A stretch of 12,259 bases of DNA from CAZTGZ01 sp044339595 (GTDB lineage Bacteria > Bacteroidota > Bacteroidia > NS11-12g > UBA9320), in NCBI GenBank assembly GCA_044339595.1, contig JBIIVF010000071.1, forward strand, positions 1 to 12,259, read 5' to 3'. The notes under the pieces are model-generated. The model had not been told where the DNA came from. It did no database searches and worked only from the letters and a program-made list of their open reading frames with translations. A program made the translations under genes and the position numbers. Positions 1 to 6,994 of this stretch are shown one piece after another (position 1 is the first letter of the stretch; every line of letters starts with the position of its first letter).

Positions 1-1
1 T

Positions 2-1519
2 CAATTTATGGATGCCAAAGACCAAATTGAACCGGTCATCAGGGTGTCTTATCTCGCTACTACCGCAGATAGCGCCGACCCTATGGAAAAGGCCATTCAG
101 GTATATCATCAAACTATGAATTCGACCAAAATTCCTGACCCGATTTTGGAGAGAGAATACCCGTTTTCTGCCAAAATTTTAGCTGTCACCCGTGTGTTTA
201 AACCATCCAATGCTCCCTTTGAGGTCTATTGCAAAGGTGCTCCTGAAACCATTTTGGCTTTGTGCGGAAAAATGGATGATGAAAATTTATTAAGCACCTT
301 GCAAATCCTGGCTGACAAGGGATTGAGGGTGCTTGGTCTTGCTGAAGCCCACCACTCATCAGACGTTTTACCTGAATCAATCCATGAATTTACATTCAAA
401 TTCATTGGTTTTATTGGATTTGAAGATCCAATCCGACCTGAAGTGCCCAAGGCCCTTCAGGAATGCTATGAAGCGGGCATTAAAGTGATCATGATTACAG
501 GAGATTATCCTGCAACTGCTAAAAGCATTGCCAAACAAGCCGGATTGAAAAGTGGGTTTGACCTTTTGACCGGTCAGGAATTGAACCTGATTACGGATGA
601 AGAACTCAAGCAAAAAATATCAAGTGTGAACATTTTTGCCCGAATCGTTCCGGAACAAAAATTGCGCATCATTCGAGCACTTCAATTCAATGGTGAAGTG
701 GTAGCTATGACCGGAGACGGTGTGAATGATGCCCCCGCCCTCAAAGCCGCTGATATTGGCGTTGCCATGGGTAAAAAAGGCACAGACGTAGCCCGCGAAG
801 CGTCCTCTCTTGTGCTGCTTGATGATAATTTTAGCTCTATTGTTTCTGCCATTCGCTCGGGCAGAAGAATTTATGACAATTTGCAAAAAGCAATGGCCTA
901 CATTATTGCCATTCATATTCCGATTATAGGCCTCACTTTATTGCCCTCTTTTTTGCCTTTCTTACCGATTTTATTGATGCCGCTGCATATCGTATTTATG
1001 GAATTGATTATAGATCCCGTTTGTTCAGTAGCATTTGAATCAGAATCTGAAGAAAAAGGTATCATGAATCGTCCACCCCGAAATCCGAATAAACGATTTT
1101 TTGGATCCAAAAGCATTATTCAAAGTGCCTTAGCCGGATTGCTGCTCCTTGCCGTAGTTTTAGGGGTCTATTTCCTTTCCATTCACGAAGGGCATACTAC
1201 GAGTGAAATAAGAGCCATTGCCTTTTCAACGCTCATAATCGGAAATGTATTTCTGATCCTAACCACTTTATCAAAAACCCGCAGCTTTATCTCGGTCATT
1301 TTTGAAAGAAACATTTCGTTAATTTTTATTTTGACTTTTGCAATTGGTCTATTGCTACTGCTGCTGTTCGTTCCACGACTCAGTGGATTGTTCAATTTCG
1401 AAAATCCCGGCTATTTTCATTTTATACCTTCCATTTCCGGTGCAATTATCCTCTTGCTTATCATGGAAGGGGTAAAATTTATGAAACAAAGGAAAGTCTA
1501 CCGAGTTCGAACAGATTAA
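2..1519 (+). CDS. P-type cation-transporting ATPase, C-terminal part (5' end outside window)
   Basis: An ATP-driven inner-membrane cation pump of the P2-like (Ca2+-ATPase-related) group. The frame is open to the left edge, so the phosphorylation motif DKTGT and the first membrane helices lie outside; about 505 residues are visible. Counting from the ATG at 8, the nucleotide-binding domain shows DPMEKAI (24-30) and KGAPE (76-80), the P-domain TGD (164-166) and TGDGVNDAP (235-243), and the hinge continues to TDVAREASSLVLLDDNF. Membrane helices follow at about 293-345, 368-392, 402-421, 436-455 and 471-488. In the sixth-helix region the motif is ELIIDPVCSVAFESE, not the NLVTDGLPA of true calcium pumps, so the transported ion cannot be stated. 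No PEGLP is visible because it would lie upstream. A 149-nt gap separates it from the next gene. The family is certain; the substrate is unknown. Confidence 0.95.
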   Translation, partial: QFMDAKDQIEPVIRVSYLATTADSADPMEKAIQVYHQTMNSTKIPDPILEREYPFSAKILAVTRVFKPSNAPFEVYCKGAPETILALCGKMDDENLLSTLQILADKGLRVLGLAEAHHSSDVLPESIHEFTFKFIGFIGFEDPIRPEVPKALQECYEAGIKVIMITGDYPATAKSIAKQAGLKSGFDLLTGQELNLITDEELKQKISSVNIFARIVPEQKLRIIRALQFNGEVVAMTGDGVNDAPALKAADIGVAMGKKGTDVAREASSLVLLDDNFSSIVSAIRSGRRIYDNLQKAMAYIIAIHIPIIGLTLLPSFLPFLPILLMPLHIVFMELIIDPVCSVAFESESEEKGIMNRPPRNPNKRFFGSKSIIQSALAGLLLLAVVLGVYFLSIHEGHTTSEIRAIAFSTLIIGNVFLILTTLSKTRSFISVIFERNISLIFILTFAIGLLLLLLFVPRLSGLFNFENPGYFHFIPSISGAIILLLIMEGVKFMKQRKVYRVRTD

Positions 1520-1613
1520 ATTGACATACCATCTATATTGTTAACATCCGTGCTCTAAAGTCTTCAAGTTCTCACATGTATTGAAAGCGGTCGAACCTCA
1601 TATTTGAATTTTA

Positions 1614-1627
1614 AATGTATATACATT
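1614..1627. repeat. Perfect 14-bp palindrome upstream of the dioxygenase gene
   Basis: AATGTATATACATT reads the same on both strands. It lies directly against the proposed -33 element (1626-1628) of the dioxygenase promoter, where an operator for a dimeric regulator could sit. A short AT palindrome can also arise by chance, so an operator role is inference. Confidence 0.35.
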
Positions 1628-1656
1628 GTTTTTTTGATTTATTCGTTGTATCTTCG
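1626..1656 (+). promoter_or_regulatory. Bacteroidota-type promoter for the dioxygenase gene
   Basis: A TTG at 1626-1628 is followed after 20 nt by TATCTTCG at 1649-1656, which matches TAnnTTTG in all but one fixed position (C for T). Transcription would start at about 1660-1663, only 6-9 nt before the ATG at 1669. That rules against the longer reading starting at 1615. Confidence 0.5.
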
Positions 1657-1668
1657 AGTTGTAACCAC

Positions 1669-2565
1669 ATGAAAAGGAAACAATTCATTCGCACTTTGGC
1701 ACCGCTTGTAGCCTTACCCTTATTTACAAAAGCTATGAATATTAACCAATTAAGTAAATGGCTCGATCAATCTGATGCTGCCGAAAAAATGCCTGCATTA
1801 TTTCTAGGGCATGGTAATCCGATGAACGCCATCGAAGAAAATGAATTTGTAACAGGATTCAGAAACATTGCCAAGGGTATCTCAAAACCCAAAGCGATCC
1901 TTTGTATATCAGCCCATTGGGAAACGGCGGGCACCTTTGTTACCGCTATGGAAAAACCACCTACCATTCACGATTTTGGTGGATTTCCGAAGGCACTGTT
2001 TGATGTTCAATATCCTGCACCGGGCAGTCCTGAACTGGCAAGAAAAACAAAAGACATCATCAAAAAAACTGATGTTGGGTTAGATGAAAAATGGGGCTTA
2101 GACCATGGTGCGTGGACCGTTATCAAACATTTATATCCCAATGCGGATGTTCCGGTCATTCAAATGAGCATAGACTATCGTCAATCACCTCAATATCATT
2201 ATGACCTTGCCAAAGAATTGAGATCGCTGAGAGACAAAGGCGTGCTGATTATTGGAAGCGGCAACATGGTTCATAATTTAGGAATGGTAGCCTGGAATCG
2301 TCTGAATGATGCAGAATATGGATATGATTGGGCGCTCGAGGCACGATCGAAAATGAACCAATTCATATTGACCAACGACCATGCTTCGTTGATTCAATTT
2401 AAATCACAGGGGAAGGCGTTTGATTTAGCTATTCCAACGCCTGAACATTATCTGCCTTTGTTATATACCCTGGCCTTAAAGGAAGAAAAAGATAAAGTAT
2501 CCCTGTTCAACGATAAACCCATCGCCGGTTCTTTAACGATGACTTCTGTAAAAATAGGTGGATAG
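1669..2565 (+). CDS. ygiD: DODA-type extradiol ring-cleavage dioxygenase (LigB superfamily, YgiD-like)
   Basis: A member of the class III extradiol dioxygenases related to E. coli YgiD and plant DOPA dioxygenase, which cleave catechol rings such as 4,5-DOPA. Family motifs appear in order: FLGHGNPMNA with His48, SAHW with His83, HDFGGFP (101-107), YPAPGS, LDHGAW with His146, GSGNMVHNL with His202, and PEHYLPLL with His260. The 35-residue spacing of His48 and His83 equals that of the metal ligands His22 and His57 as I recall them for YgiD, so these and His260 are the likely metal site. The protein has about 26 extra N-terminal residues compared with YgiD: KRKQFIR followed by a hydrophobic stretch (LAPLVALPLF), which resembles a Tat signal with RK in place of RR. 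The ATG at 1669 is chosen because the promoter lies just upstream. The native substrate is unknown. It ends 17 bp before the convergent PD40 gene. Confidence 0.9.
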   Translation: MKRKQFIRTLAPLVALPLFTKAMNINQLSKWLDQSDAAEKMPALFLGHGNPMNAIEENEFVTGFRNIAKGISKPKAILCISAHWETAGTFVTAMEKPPTIHDFGGFPKALFDVQYPAPGSPELARKTKDIIKKTDVGLDEKWGLDHGAWTVIKHLYPNADVPVIQMSIDYRQSPQYHYDLAKELRSLRDKGVLIIGSGNMVHNLGMVAWNRLNDAEYGYDWALEARSKMNQFILTNDHASLIQFKSQGKAFDLAIPTPEHYLPLLYTLALKEEKDKVSLFNDKPIAGSLTMTSVKIGG

Positions 2566-2582
2566 TTTGCGTATTGATCGGC

Positions 2583-3668
2583 TTAATCTACCCAATCTGC
2601 AATAAACAAGTTGGTATCGCGTGTACCACCATTGTTGCGGTTACTGCTAAAAACCAATTGCTTTCCATCCGGTGAAAACATCGGAAACGCATTGAAATTA
2701 CTTTCTGAAGTGATTGCCTCCAAACCGGTACCGTCGATATTGATCATGTACAAATTAAAATCATATCCCTTTGGGCTCGCATGATTGGATGAAAAAATGA
2801 TTTTTTGTCCGTTGGAATGAAAAAACGGTGCCCAATTGGCTTTACCCAAACTGGTAATTTTCTTCAAATCAGATCCATCCACATTGCAGGTGTAAATTTC
2901 CATGTTGGTGGGTGCCACCAAACCTTTTTTTAACAAGTCTTTGTACTCTGTTATCTCATCATCGCTTTGTGGTCTGCTGGCTCTAAATACCAGTTTACTT
3001 CCATCGGGAGAGAAAAAAGCCCCTCCGTCATATCCCAATCCGAAGGTTATTTGCTTCACACCTGAACCATCGATATTCATAGTATATAGCTCCAAATCTC
3101 CGCTTCGGTCAGATGTAAATACAATTTTATCTCCCTTAGGCGAAACAGTGGCTTCTGCATCGTACCCCGGTTCGAAGGTGAGTTGTTTGGTCGTATTTCC
3201 TTTAAGGTCAGCCAGAAAAATATCAAACGTATTGTACACGGGCCATAAATACTTTTTCAGCTGTGACATATCCGGATTCGGCGGACAATCTTTACCTCCC
3301 AAGTGTGTGCTGGCGTAAATGATTTGTTTGTTGCCGGGCATGAAATAACTGCAAGTAGTTCGGCCCAAACCGGTGCTCAGCATTTTTGGACTCAAAGTAT
3401 CGCGTTTCGCAGCATCGATATTCATTGCAAATATTTGGTCGCATTGTACATTCCACGCTTTATTGTTCGATTGAAACACGAGCATTTTTCCGTCGAAACT
3501 GAAATAGGCCTCGGCATTATCTCCTCCGAAAGTGAGTTGCGTAATATTTTTTAAATGCTTTTCATTGGATTGTAAGGGCGCTCTGTATGGCGAATTCGAC
3601 ACTTTACACCCAAAAGACAAGAACAATGCACATGATAAAATACTTAAATAAATATTACCTTTTTTCAT
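2583..3668 (-). CDS. PD40/TolB-like beta-propeller lipoprotein
   Basis: A 361-residue cell-envelope lipoprotein made of WD40-like (PD40) propeller repeats, the fold of the C-terminal domain of TolB. Residues 1-21 form a lipoprotein signal (MKKGN, a hydrophobic run, then L-S-F-G-C with the lipidated Cys at 21). The repeat core recurs as variants of YFSFDGKMLVFQS, VSPKGDKIVFTSDRSG, FFSPDGSKLVFRASRP, FHSNGQKIIFSSN and MFSPDGKQLVFSSNRN, with ITQLTFGG and LYTMNIDGSGVKQITF strands between. These make about five or six blades. The ATG at 3668 is preferred over a GTG at 3692, because a perfect -7 box (3675-3682) falls between them and the 3668 start gives a clean lipobox. It lies 31 nt downstream of the HmuY-like gene and may act as an accessory of that uptake locus, but its partner is unknown. 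Confidence 0.88.
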   Translation of the reverse strand: MKKGNIYLSILSCALFLSFGCKVSNSPYRAPLQSNEKHLKNITQLTFGGDNAEAYFSFDGKMLVFQSNNKAWNVQCDQIFAMNIDAAKRDTLSPKMLSTGLGRTTCSYFMPGNKQIIYASTHLGGKDCPPNPDMSQLKKYLWPVYNTFDIFLADLKGNTTKQLTFEPGYDAEATVSPKGDKIVFTSDRSGDLELYTMNIDGSGVKQITFGLGYDGGAFFSPDGSKLVFRASRPQSDDEITEYKDLLKKGLVAPTNMEIYTCNVDGSDLKKITSLGKANWAPFFHSNGQKIIFSSNHASPKGYDFNLYMINIDGTGLEAITSESNFNAFPMFSPDGKQLVFSSNRNNGGTRDTNLFIADWVD

Positions 3669-3674
3669 CGTCGG

Positions 3675-3705
3675 CAAACTTACTACTGACACCGCTTTCT
3701 CACAA
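3675..3705 (-). promoter_or_regulatory. Strong Bacteroidota promoter for the PD40 lipoprotein gene
   Basis: On the minus strand TTG (3705-3703) is followed after exactly 20 nt by TAAGTTTG (3682-3675), a perfect TAnnTTTG. The TTG is the last sense codon of the upstream HmuY-like gene. Only 6 nt separate the -7 box from the ATG at 3668, so the mRNA should be leaderless or have a leader of 1-3 nt. Confidence 0.6.
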
Positions 3706-4698
3706 GTTTTTAAGGTCGAATGTTATCATTAGATAACCTTGCGAATTGCGTCTAAAACCGGTAAATCTAAATTTATAGTAAAGCTCACGGTCATCTCGAA
3801 GTATATAAGTGGGTGTTTCTCTCACGGCATAATCGTCATACACGTCATCCCAATACCAAAATTTCTTGCCAATTACATTCATTTTGGCAGTGTATTGATA
3901 ATCACCTAAATGCCTGAAATTGACCTCTTCAAAATTTCTGAAAGAATCTATGCCAACTTCCCTGCTGAAAGCGTTAATTAAGATACCGTCATAGACCGCG
4001 TTTTTATCGTCACTTTTAAAAAGATACTTTAAATGTGTTAATGTATCTGTGAACGGGGTGATAAGCAAATCCCAAGAATCCATGGAAGGCTCAATATCGA
4101 CGATCTGCCCACCCTCTTCAAACGTAAAATGAACATACCTTGCTCCAGGTGTTTTGAGTATTTTTTTTGAGTAAAATTCAGTCCCGTCCAGATTCGAAAA
4201 TTGGATATAATAAACACTGTCTTTAAACCCTTTTATAACGAGCTTCTTTTTGCCAATTTCACGTCCTTGTTCAAATAATCCGCGGTTAATGATATAAACA
4301 TGGCCATAACCCTGAGGATTTTTAAAAGAAAAATCGCCCCAACTTCCAATGGCTGTTTCATTCGGATTCCCATTTGGATGATCGATGGAAAAAATGCAAG
4401 GGTGTAAACTGTAATCTGCATTAAAATCCATTAATCCGGTATTAAAAACACCCATCCCTTTTGCCCCATTCATTCGAACAGAGAATTCGCCTTCTCTGCA
4501 ATCAAACGCTAAGTCCCATGCGTAAATACTATTCTTGGCTAATACTTTACGGTCCTTTAAGCTGTAATAAATTTGCATGGGGCCCAATGAGCTGTCTTTG
4601 ATTTCGATTTGTTCCGAATCGGTAAGTGGAATGAACTCATCTTTGCCAAAACAACCGCAGAGCAGGAAACATATGAACCAAATGTACCAGCGATTCAT
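3700..4698 (-). CDS. HmuY-like lipoprotein with two tandem modules
   Basis: A 332-residue surface lipoprotein related to HmuY, the heme-binding partner of the receptor HmuR in Porphyromonas gingivalis. Residues 1-16 are a lipoprotein signal ending in L-C-G-C (Cys16). The HmuY pattern of a short strand pair followed by WD(I/L)AF occurs twice: IYYSLKDRKVLAKN..AWDLAF (43-65) with MNGAKGMGVFNTG after it, and VHFTFEEGGQIVDIE..SWDLLITPF (189-216). Each half ends with a YYxxxF segment: VYYIQFSNLDG (162-172) and LYYKFRFTGFRRNSQGYLMITF (306-327). P. gingivalis HmuY is about 216 residues, so this looks like a duplicated or two-domain version. The ATG overlaps the stop of the TonB receptor (ATGA, 4695-4698), so the two are translationally coupled. 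Heme ligands cannot be assigned from the sequence alone, and another ligand is possible. Confidence 0.78.
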   Translation of the reverse strand: MNRWYIWFICFLLCGCFGKDEFIPLTDSEQIEIKDSSLGPMQIYYSLKDRKVLAKNSIYAWDLAFDCREGEFSVRMNGAKGMGVFNTGLMDFNADYSLHPCIFSIDHPNGNPNETAIGSWGDFSFKNPQGYGHVYIINRGLFEQGREIGKKKLVIKGFKDSVYYIQFSNLDGTEFYSKKILKTPGARYVHFTFEEGGQIVDIEPSMDSWDLLITPFTDTLTHLKYLFKSDDKNAVYDGILINAFSREVGIDSFRNFEEVNFRHLGDYQYTAKMNVIGKKFWYWDDVYDDYAVRETPTYILRDDRELYYKFRFTGFRRNSQGYLMITFDLKNL

Positions 4699-6677
4699 TT
4701 GATTAAATAATTAAAAGTCAGAAAAAATCTGCGGCCGTAATCAACCGAAGCAGGAGTAGTCCTGTCGAGAATTTCCCGGTCGTTTTCATCTATCAGATAA
4801 ACAGTTTCACGAACGATTGTTTGATTAAAAATATTTTTCAGACCCGAATGCAACATGATCCGCTTATTTGAACTCACCCATCGCATGGATATATCGCTTA
4901 AAATAAAACCGGTAAGCAAGCTATATTCTGTTTCAAGATCATTATTAGTCCTCAAATCTTCGCGTCGTCCTTGTAATTTATTGAATGTAGAAATGGTCAT
5001 TTGATCTCTGATCTTTAGATGAAACTGCGCTATAAACTCTTGATAAAAATAATAGTTCCCCACCTGTCCGGGTAGTGAGTTAATTCCGGTATTGGCAAGT
5101 CCTAGTTTGAGCCAGTAATTTTTATTTCCGGTTTCAAGTGCAATACGATTTCCGAGATACCTCAGATTTCCTATATTTTGGAAAGAATACACATCATTTT
5201 CGACAGGCACCAATTCAATCCCATTTGCACGGTTGGCCACAAAAAAGGTCGTGTAAAATCTAACTTGGTTCGATTTAAAAAGCAGTGATGTATAAAAATT
5301 ATTGGATACTTCCGTTCGCAAATTCAAATTGCCTTTTACGGGCAGATTGTTTTGTGGCCCATTTGCAAAGAGTTCATTAAAAGTTGGGTCTCGGTAAGCA
5401 TTGGCATAGGTTACCAGCAAAGAAAACTCCCTGGTAAAATCATATTTAATTTTCAATTCCGGGGTTATAGGCGCCCTAAAACGATTGCTGTACATACTTC
5501 TTAACCCGCCTTTCAATCCGAATTGCGGCGTTGGTTGCCATGACATGGCGCCAAAGAGTGCCCATTGGGTAAGATCCGGTCGAATTCCAAGTTTTACAGG
5601 ACTGAGTGCATCTTCCTGATAATTATACTCCATGCCCAATTGGTAATTCACTATTTTTTGAGCACCCTGCCTTGAAATAACCACCCTCGAAAAGATGTAA
5701 CGATAATGGAATGAATCTCTTTTGCCTATTTCTTCTGAAGGAAAAGTTTCAAGGTTACTCAAATCAATCAAGTGAACTTTATCTTGCCAACGATACGTGT
5801 TCATGCTGATGATGGCATCGAGGTTATGAAATTTACTCAATTTGCCGGAAATGCCCATTCCAACACTTCCGCGGTTGGTTAGATAACGATGATCTTTAGC
5901 GCGAATACTCTGATTAATCGGATACCCTTTGTCTCGGGTATCCTCCCGGTATAAATCCAGCATAGCAAAGGCTTCCAAGCCTCGATAGAAGCGATATCTA
6001 TATTGTAGATTAATAAATTGCTGACTCCTCGGTTTCCATTGCATCACCCTTCCGGAATCGATCCCTGATAAACCACCAAAAAAATAACGTCCACCAAAAA
6101 CCTGTAAATCGTGCGGCCCTAAACGCGTGGTTAATCGACCATCAACATTCATGTCTCCTGCATGGGTCAAAGAACCACGAGCAAATGCTTGCAATGATTT
6201 GTCTTGAAATTCAAATGAAACCAGGTTTATCACAGTGCTCACCGCCCGGGTGCCATACATTACAGAAGATGGACCTTCCATAATTTCAATCCGTTCAATG
6301 TTATTTAAAGGAAACTGCCCTATATCTTGAATATCCATGCTGTGCGGCAAAACAGGCACTCCATTCAGCAAGATTTTTATATTTCGTTGACCGGTTCCTT
6401 GAAAATTTAGCAGATGCCCTTCTCTTGGGTTGTAAATCACAAACGCATTCATTTCATGCACAAGCACATCCCGCAAAGTGTAAGCATTCATCGCGTCCAT
6501 TTCGAAACGTCCAATCACCCTGATAATCTCAAAAATCTCATTGATGTTCTGATTCGCAAATTGTCCGGTAATTACTTTTCTGTTTTTAATGGATGAGGGC
6601 AAGCTGTCGCGCACGGCCCATACTTGAAAAGATATGGCCATCAATACCAAAACCGAACTGAACCTAATCATCCTCAT
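4695..6677 (-). CDS. TonB-dependent outer-membrane receptor, HmuR/heme-receptor-like
   Basis: A 660-residue outer-membrane receptor that would import a ligand using TonB energy. Signal peptide 1-21 (MRMIRFSS, hydrophobic core, QVWA). The plug spans about 35-165 and contains LRDVLVHEMN, KILLNGVPVLPH, NNIERIEIMEGPSSVMYGTRA and VSTVINLVSF. The rest is a 22-strand-type barrel ending DYGRRFFLTFNYLIK. There is no carboxypeptidase-like N-terminal domain and no SusD neighbour, so it is a small-ligand receptor, not a SusC. Segments at the heme-receptor boxes read FRAPITPEL (400-408), YRDPTFNELF (428-437) and GNLNL (449-453), where heme receptors have FRAP/YRAP and NPNL/NPDL; no His lies between the last two. 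The start at 6677 (or the ATG at 6671) is chosen for the signal peptide and the nearby promoter. It overlaps the downstream HmuY-like gene by 4 nt, which supports a heme or related role. Confidence 0.93.
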   Translation of the reverse strand: MRMIRFSSVLVLMAISFQVWAVRDSLPSSIKNRKVITGQFANQNINEIFEIIRVIGRFEMDAMNAYTLRDVLVHEMNAFVIYNPREGHLLNFQGTGQRNIKILLNGVPVLPHSMDIQDIGQFPLNNIERIEIMEGPSSVMYGTRAVSTVINLVSFEFQDKSLQAFARGSLTHAGDMNVDGRLTTRLGPHDLQVFGGRYFFGGLSGIDSGRVMQWKPRSQQFINLQYRYRFYRGLEAFAMLDLYREDTRDKGYPINQSIRAKDHRYLTNRGSVGMGISGKLSKFHNLDAIISMNTYRWQDKVHLIDLSNLETFPSEEIGKRDSFHYRYIFSRVVISRQGAQKIVNYQLGMEYNYQEDALSPVKLGIRPDLTQWALFGAMSWQPTPQFGLKGGLRSMYSNRFRAPITPELKIKYDFTREFSLLVTYANAYRDPTFNELFANGPQNNLPVKGNLNLRTEVSNNFYTSLLFKSNQVRFYTTFFVANRANGIELVPVENDVYSFQNIGNLRYLGNRIALETGNKNYWLKLGLANTGINSLPGQVGNYYFYQEFIAQFHLKIRDQMTISTFNKLQGRREDLRTNNDLETEYSLLTGFILSDISMRWVSSNKRIMLHSGLKNIFNQTIVRETVYLIDENDREILDRTTPASVDYGRRFFLTFNYLIK

Positions 6678-6689
6678 TTGCAACGGATA

Positions 6690-6719
6690 CAAATTTAATC
6701 CAATCTGATAGACACGAAA
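6690..6719 (-). promoter_or_regulatory. Promoter for the TonB receptor operon
   Basis: On the minus strand TAAATTTG (6697-6690) is a perfect TAnnTTTG box ending 12 nt before the ATG at 6677. An imperfect -33 element, TTTC (6719-6716), lies 18 nt upstream, slightly closer than usual. The predicted leader is about 6-8 nt. No Fur box or cobalamin riboswitch signature is visible. Confidence 0.45.
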
Positions 6720-6760
6720 GAGTTTAGAAGAAGGTGTGATAATTTGCTGACAAATACAAA

Positions 6761-6790
6761 TAAAAATGCCGCATTTGTTAAAACGCGGCA
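6761..6790 (-). terminator. Intrinsic terminator on the minus strand
   Basis: Read on the minus strand, TGCCGC (6790-6785) pairs with GCGGCA (6772-6767). Inside lie a one-base mismatch, three more A-T pairs and a 4-nt loop, and the stem is followed directly by a T run (6766-6762). No T run follows on the plus strand, so it works in the minus direction. No protein gene ends just upstream of it on that strand. Confidence 0.6.
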
Positions 6791-6877
6791 CCCTTACCAA
6801 TAAGTTTCTCGAATCATGAGAGAATTTCGGCTTCTCATTAGGATAGACTCCACTAACCTTTAATGGTTGCAATGATT
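6761..6877 (-). ncRNA. Candidate structured small RNA or receptor leader
   Basis: About 115 nt on the minus strand carry successive small hairpins before the terminator: AACC/GGTT (6855-6868), ATGAGA/TCTCAT (6816-6838) and CTTA/TAAG (6793-6804), then the GC-rich terminator stem. A box CATTTTTG (6889-6882), one mismatch from TAnnTTTG, lies just upstream, but I see no -33 element at the right distance. It could be an independent small RNA or an attenuating leader of the TonB receptor, whose own promoter lies downstream of the terminator. It matches no riboswitch class I can recognise. Confidence 0.3.
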
Positions 6878-6956
6878 TTCACAAAAATGTCAATATAAAT
6901 TTCAACAACTTGATTTTCAATTGAATAAAATTCAGATAAATACCACTTTTATTCCG

Positions 6957-6989
6957 TTTGATATTATCTAGTCTGGTTCACTACCTTTG
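6957..6989 (+). promoter_or_regulatory. Promoter of the exported-protein gene
   Basis: TTTG (6957-6960) and a perfect -7 box TACCTTTG (6982-6989) are separated by 21 nt. Only 5 nt remain before the ATG at 6995, so the transcript should start at or next to the start codon. Confidence 0.6.
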
Positions 6990-6994
6990 AAACG

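Larger units (their letters stand above)
6678..6994. other. 317-nt intergenic region between TonB receptor and exported protein genes
   Basis: This gap lies between two divergent genes. It holds the receptor promoter (6690-6719), the minus-strand terminator with its upstream hairpins (6761-6877), an AT-rich stretch without visible structure (about 6890-6955), and the promoter of the rightward gene (6957-6989). A minus-strand reading frame runs from 6872 into the receptor gene, but its residues look non-coding and cross the terminator. Confidence 0.7.

Noticed and set aside
226..1395. Minus-strand open frames opposite the P-type ATPase
   Set aside because: The plus-strand frame carries all conserved ATPase motifs; the antisense translations are low-information shadows.
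1615..1668. Longer start of the dioxygenase gene at ATG 1615
   Set aside because: The 18 extra residues are unlike the family, begin within a palindrome, and lie upstream of the predicted transcription start.
3669..3692. GTG start of the PD40 gene at 3692
   Set aside because: It would place a perfect -7 promoter box inside the gene and put eight unneeded residues before a clean lipoprotein signal.
6678..6872. 65-residue N-terminal extension of the TonB receptor
   Set aside because: It crosses an intrinsic terminator and a promoter, has no family similarity, and would bury the signal peptide.
6678..6880. Cobalamin or other known riboswitch upstream of the TonB receptor
   Set aside because: I could not find the conserved cobalamin core, or a TPP or SAM pattern; only small hairpins and a terminator are visible.
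6888..6893. E. coli-like -35 box TTGACA on the minus strand as promoter of the candidate RNA
   Set aside because: No TATAAT-like box lies 16-18 nt downstream and the phylum does not use this consensus.
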